Below, piece by piece: positions 60,492-64,000 of a DNA stretch of 64,000 nt. This DNA comes from an uncultured Lachnospiraceae bacterium (lineage in GTDB: Bacteria > Bacillota > Clostridia > Lachnospirales > Lachnospiraceae). A model generated the notes under the pieces. It saw nothing but the letters and a program-made list of their open reading frames with translations, did not search any database and was not told the origin of the DNA. Made by a program: the position numbers and the translations under genes. The DNA lies in NCBI GenBank assembly GCA_946628415.1, contig CAMOWK010000013.1:1-64000 (forward strand), in the 5' to 3' direction. Positions within the stretch are counted from its first letter, which is position 1. The number at the start of each line of letters is the position of its first letter.

Positions 60492-61265
60492 CTACATACA
60501 AGTATATCCGCCGTCGACCGGAAGTGCGACTCCTGTAACGTATGTTGTTGCAGGGGAAGCGAGGAAGATGGCTGCAGTATCAAGCTCACCTTCATTTCCG
60601 TATCTTGAAAGAGGAATCATCGTCTGAGCATTTGCCTGGAAGAAATCACTGTCGAGCGTTTCTTTTGTAAGTGGTGAATAGAAATAACCCGGACAGATTG
60701 CATTAACTGTTATATTGTATTTGCCCCACTCTGCAGCAAGTGCTCTTGTGAGGTTAACTACACCGCCTTTAGCCGCATGATATGGTGAAGCAGGAGCAAC
60801 TTTATTACCTACCAGTCCGTACATGGAAGCGATGTTGATGATACGTCCGTAATTTGCAGGAATCATAGCCTTTTTAGCTACAGCTCTGGCAACCTTAAAT
60901 GAACCGAAAAGGTCGATATCGATTTCATTTTTAAATTGCTCATCTGTGATATCTTCAGCAGGAGCTACAGCACCTGTTCCGGCATTGTTGATGAGCACAT
61001 CGATACGTCCGAATTTAGCAAGCACTTCATCGATTGCAGCATTTACGTTATCTGTATCTGTAATGTCACATCTGATGCCGATTGCCTCAACGCCAAATTC
61101 TTTGCTGATTTCTGCGGCAACTTCGTCTATTAAGTTCTGACGTCTTGCCATGCAAACTATCTTTGCACCCTGACTTGCGAGAGCTTTTGCCATCTGAACC
61201 CCGAGTCCGGTAGATGCACCGGTAACAACAGCAACTCTGTCAGTTAGATTAAAGTATTCTTTCAT
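60492..61265 (-). CDS. SDR-family oxidoreductase (gluconate 5-dehydrogenase-like)
   Basis: 257 aa. GASTGLGVQMAKAL is the Rossmann GxxxGxG loop, NNAGTGAVAP follows, and the catalytic Ser-Tyr-Lys set is in IINIASMYG and SPYHAAKGG. The end VALPVDGGYTCM is typical. The sub-family resembles gluconate 5-dehydrogenase or 3-oxoacyl reductase types; substrate cannot be settled. GGAGAC precedes the ATG. Confidence 0.9.
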   Translation of the reverse strand: MKEYFNLTDRVAVVTGASTGLGVQMAKALASQGAKIVCMARRQNLIDEVAAEISKEFGVEAIGIRCDITDTDNVNAAIDEVLAKFGRIDVLINNAGTGAVAPAEDITDEQFKNEIDIDLFGSFKVARAVAKKAMIPANYGRIINIASMYGLVGNKVAPASPYHAAKGGVVNLTRALAAEWGKYNITVNAICPGYFYSPLTKETLDSDFFQANAQTMIPLSRYGNEGELDTAAIFLASPATTYVTGVALPVDGGYTCM

Positions 61266-61476
61266 ATTAGGTCTCCTTTAAGTGTTATTATTGATCGTAA
61301 TTCTAAATGTTACGATTCTTAAGTTAATATAGCAGATTGAGGGACTTGAGGCAAGCAAAGCCTTCATAATGTGAAGCAAATCGGAAATGAGAAAGAGTGT
61401 GGGCGGTTTTTGGAAATGCACCACATATTCACGGCATTTCTTGCGGAAAGTATAAAGTAGTGGTACAATTAGGCGC

Positions 61477-63156
61477 ATGGAAGATATACAGAAAAATCTA
61501 TTAAAATGCAAAGCAATATGCGAAAAGTATGAGAAGTTCATGCGTGACCGTGATCCGGGAGATCTTTTTTATTCATTCTGTTCAGAGGTCATCAATATGG
61601 GCTTTCTTATTGCGGTCTCTGACGGTTATGTTGACGGTTATGAGATATCGCTTATCAACAGGACATTTAACGTTTTACTTGATTATACAATGCTTTCCAA
61701 GAATTTCGGACTTGATTACCTGTCGGAAGACAGTTTTCTCCAGAAGGTTCCCACAAGTATAAAGGAGATATCAAGGCTTGAAAAAGCTGAATACATGGGG
61801 GCGAAGTGTTTCCTTGCGGATACCAGAGTCCTGTACAATACATTTAAGCAGTTTGGTGGAATGATAATTAACTGCAACGGTGCACGACTCAAATTTGAAG
61901 TAATGCTTCTTAACTTCTTTACAAATATATGTCTTGAATACATTTTCAGTATTGAAGAAAGTGATGATCTGCTTAACTCGATGGTAACGAGTAATAAGCC
62001 GGATTCATTTCGTGCAAGTAATCAGAGACTTAATAATAACCTTTCGTCTGCTTCTCAAAATGAAAAAAGGGATGCAGAAAAAGGCGGGCATAACAGGTAT
62101 GCCATGAAGGAAGCGTCGGGTGCACTTGAAAGACCGGCTGAAAGCGGTGCATATGGAATGCCTGCCGGAAATGTAATGCATGAAAAACCTGAAACCCGGG
62201 GTAATCTTTCGGTAGGACTTTCGGATGACGAACTTTATGCCGCCAGAAAAGAGGCGGGAGATGATGCAAGCCGTGACTTTATAGAAAGGTCGGTATCAGA
62301 GCATAGAGAAACTATGAGAGATATGTCAGACAGGACTGAGGTAAATGAACTTCTCAGCAAAATTGACAGTCTGACCGGACTTGGATGTGTTAAAAAAGAA
62401 ATTCATGATATGATCAATCTTCTTATGGTTCAGAGAATCAGAGAGAAGAAGGGACTTAAAGCAACCGCTATTTCGAGGCATCTTGTATTTACAGGAAACC
62501 CCGGAACCGGTAAGACAACTGTTGCAAGAATACTTGCAAAGATATATAAAAGCATGGGTATACTGAAGACGGGACAGCTCGTGGAGACAGACCGTTCCGG
62601 TATGGTTGCCGGCTATATGGGACAGACCGCCGAAAAGGTTAAAGAAGTCACAGAATCAGCTATGGGTGGAATTCTTTTCATTGACGAAGCATATACACTT
62701 GTTAACGGAAATGAAGGAGATTTCGGGCAGGAAGCGGTTGATACTCTGCTTAAGATTATGGAGGACAGACGAGATGAGCTCATCGTTATCGTCGCAGGTT
62801 ATCCTGATCTTATGGAGAAATTCCTTAATTCAAATCCGGGACTTCGTTCAAGATTTAATAAGTATATTCACTTTGAGGATTATTCTGACAATGAGCTTCT
62901 GACTATATTTAAGGCTTATGTGGATGAACAGGATTATTCACTTGAGGAAGGAATAGACGATACTGTTTTGGCAAAGATAGCAGAGCTTAGAGAAAATGCA
63001 GGAGAGAATTTCGGTAATGCCAGAGAGATCAGAAACTTTTTTGAGAAGGTAATCGGAAGGCAGGCTAACCGTATTATGGATATTCCGCCTGAGGAGCTTT
63101 ATACGGACGAAGCTGCACTTACAACTATCACGAGAGATGATCTCGAAGTGCTGTGA
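61477..63156 (+). CDS. CbbX/SpoVK-like AAA+ ATPase with N-terminal helical domain
   Basis: 559 aa. Residues 1-170 are an all-helical domain with ISDGYVDGYEISLI, possibly TerB-like; 180-280 is a disordered, Asn/Arg/Gly-rich linker; 290-559 is an AAA+ module of the CbbX/SpoVK/Ycf46 type. Walker A GNPGTGKTT lies near 340-348, Walker B ILFIDEAYT near 403-411, with the Arg-finger region SRFNKYIHFEDY and the sensor region after it. It probably remodels a protein complex; the client is unknown. It is the last complete gene before glmM. Confidence 0.88.
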   Translation: MEDIQKNLLKCKAICEKYEKFMRDRDPGDLFYSFCSEVINMGFLIAVSDGYVDGYEISLINRTFNVLLDYTMLSKNFGLDYLSEDSFLQKVPTSIKEISRLEKAEYMGAKCFLADTRVLYNTFKQFGGMIINCNGARLKFEVMLLNFFTNICLEYIFSIEESDDLLNSMVTSNKPDSFRASNQRLNNNLSSASQNEKRDAEKGGHNRYAMKEASGALERPAESGAYGMPAGNVMHEKPETRGNLSVGLSDDELYAARKEAGDDASRDFIERSVSEHRETMRDMSDRTEVNELLSKIDSLTGLGCVKKEIHDMINLLMVQRIREKKGLKATAISRHLVFTGNPGTGKTTVARILAKIYKSMGILKTGQLVETDRSGMVAGYMGQTAEKVKEVTESAMGGILFIDEAYTLVNGNEGDFGQEAVDTLLKIMEDRRDELIVIVAGYPDLMEKFLNSNPGLRSRFNKYIHFEDYSDNELLTIFKAYVDEQDYSLEEGIDDTVLAKIAELRENAGENFGNAREIRNFFEKVIGRQANRIMDIPPEELYTDEAALTTITRDDLEVL

Positions 63157-63272
63157 TGATCATTTTGAATATAAAATGTGTTCGGGTGCATGAACCGGAA
63201 TGCAATGCATTACTTATAAATTACATTATAGGATACTTATCAGACTACAAAGAGAATTTTTAGGAGGATATC

Positions 63273-64000
63273 ATGGGTAAATACTTCGGAACTGACGGAT
63301 TTCGCGGGGAGGCAAATGTAGATCTTACCGCAGATCACGCTTATAAGGTTGGAAGATTTATAGGATGGTACTACACAGAACTCAGGAAAAAAGCAGGGGA
63401 CTCTGAAAGGGCCAAGATAGTTATAGGAAAGGATACAAGACGTTCAAGTTATATGTTCGAGTACTCGCTTGTAAGCGGAATCACAGCTTCAGGCGCGGAC
63501 GCATATATGCTCCATGTTACAACGACACCTTCAGTTGCTTATATCACAAGACTTGATGATTTTGATTGCGGAATAATGATATCCGCAAGTCACAATCCTT
63601 ATTATGATAACGGCATAAAGCTTATCTCCGGCAAGGGAGACAAGATGGATGAAGAAACCACAAATCTCATCGAAGACTATATTGATGGCAAACTTCATGT
63701 ATTTGACAGAGACTTTGCAGAACTTCCTTTTGCAAAGAGAAATGACATCGGCAGAACGGTTGACTATGTATCGGGAAGAAACAGATACGTTGGTTATCTC
63801 ATCTCTCTCGGCGTATATTCATTTAAAAATATGAAGGTTGGACTTGACTGTGCCAATGGTGCGGCATGGACCATTGCGAAAGCGGTATTTGATGCGCTTG
63901 GCGCAAAGACTTACGTTATAAATGCAGATCCTAACGGAATTAATATCAATGAAAATGCAGGTTCAACCCATATAGAGAATCTGCAGAAATATGTTGTGGA
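63273..64000 (+). CDS. glmM: Phosphoglucosamine mutase (5' part)
   Basis: The gene starts at ATG 63273 with TAGGAGGATA upstream and runs off the window end at codon 243. MGKYFGTDGFRGEANVDLT is the start of GlmM; the phosphoserine loop ISASHNPYYDNGIK is present at about residues 109-122. The enzyme converts glucosamine-6-phosphate to glucosamine-1-phosphate for cell-wall precursors. The C-terminal domains lie outside the window. Confidence 0.9.
   Translation, partial: MGKYFGTDGFRGEANVDLTADHAYKVGRFIGWYYTELRKKAGDSERAKIVIGKDTRRSSYMFEYSLVSGITASGADAYMLHVTTTPSVAYITRLDDFDCGIMISASHNPYYDNGIKLISGKGDKMDEETTNLIEDYIDGKLHVFDRDFAELPFAKRNDIGRTVDYVSGRNRYVGYLISLGVYSFKNMKVGLDCANGAAWTIAKAVFDALGAKTYVINADPNGININENAGSTHIENLQKYVV

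Noticed and set aside
1-64000. tRNA and rRNA genes
   Set aside because: No cloverleaf with a GGTTCGAATCC-type T arm and no rRNA signature were seen by eye; a covariance-model search could not be run.

Overview
The window looks like a chromosome segment of an anaerobic, plant-polysaccharide-degrading Firmicute of the Lachnospiraceae (Butyrivibrio/Pseudobutyrivibrio/Roseburia type). I infer this from strong AGGAGG ribosome binding sites, S-box and T-box leaders, a Gram-positive LexA (DinR) box, a KTGD-type C-terminal surface anchor, indolepyruvate:ferredoxin oxidoreductase, an intracellular plus surface galactanase pair and a DUF5688-like protein. No rRNA, tRNA or CRISPR array was found.

Region 1 (about 1-15880) is accessory DNA. 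After a RhuM-family remnant and an HD-domain hydrolase, a roughly 15 kb integrative and mobilizable element interrupts the 5' end of a low-molecular-weight protein tyrosine phosphatase gene. The start of that gene is stranded at 803-898, and its P-loop is re-created at 15863 onward inside a longer ORF that starts in element DNA. The element carries a serine recombinase, a small HTH protein, and a four-gene cassette made of an N6-adenine methyltransferase, a putative endonuclease, a small unknown protein and an AlkA-like DNA glycosylase. It also carries a rolling-circle-type Rep with iteron-like repeats, MobP-type relaxase and MobC genes with a palindromic oriT candidate, a DUF5688-like protein behind a very long hairpin leader, a RadC/JAB protein and a Tn916-like tyrosine integrase. 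No type IV secretion genes are present, so transfer would need a helper.

Region 2 (15737-31130) holds YbaK, HflX and a GH31 glucosidase, then a galactan-utilisation locus: a LacI repressor, a GH42 beta-galactosidase, a lipoprotein plus two permeases of an ABC importer with no ATPase, a 608-aa protein of unknown function, a zinc-ribbon protein and a cytoplasmic GH53 galactanase. A surface-anchored 1090-aa GH53 with two CBM61-like modules lies 15 kb away (46006-49278). The same LacI-type operator core, CAACCGRTTGCG, lies just downstream of the promoters of GH42, the binding protein and the surface GH53, so the three units form one predicted regulon. In this model the surface enzyme cuts galactan, the ABC system imports oligosaccharides, and GH53 and GH42 finish them to galactose.

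Region 3 (31189-45445) is mixed metabolism: an Ldh_2 dehydrogenase, a secreted phosphodiester glycosidase, an S-box riboswitch with metK, an unusual OTC-family transcarbamylase lacking the HCLP motif, an EAL phosphodiesterase, AIM24, an iron alcohol dehydrogenase, and the iorA-iorB-paaK-ACT cluster for aryl-pyruvate/aryl-CoA chemistry.

Region 4 (45446-64000) contains tandem repeats, the surface GH53, a LexA-controlled Y-family polymerase plus YolD unit, a T-box-controlled stand-alone trpB, and a 1000-aa protein with a DRHxxN kinase-like catalytic loop beside a convergent charged helical protein. It ends with pgeF, a HAD phosphatase, pta, an SDR dehydrogenase, a CbbX/SpoVK-like AAA+ ATPase and the start of glmM.
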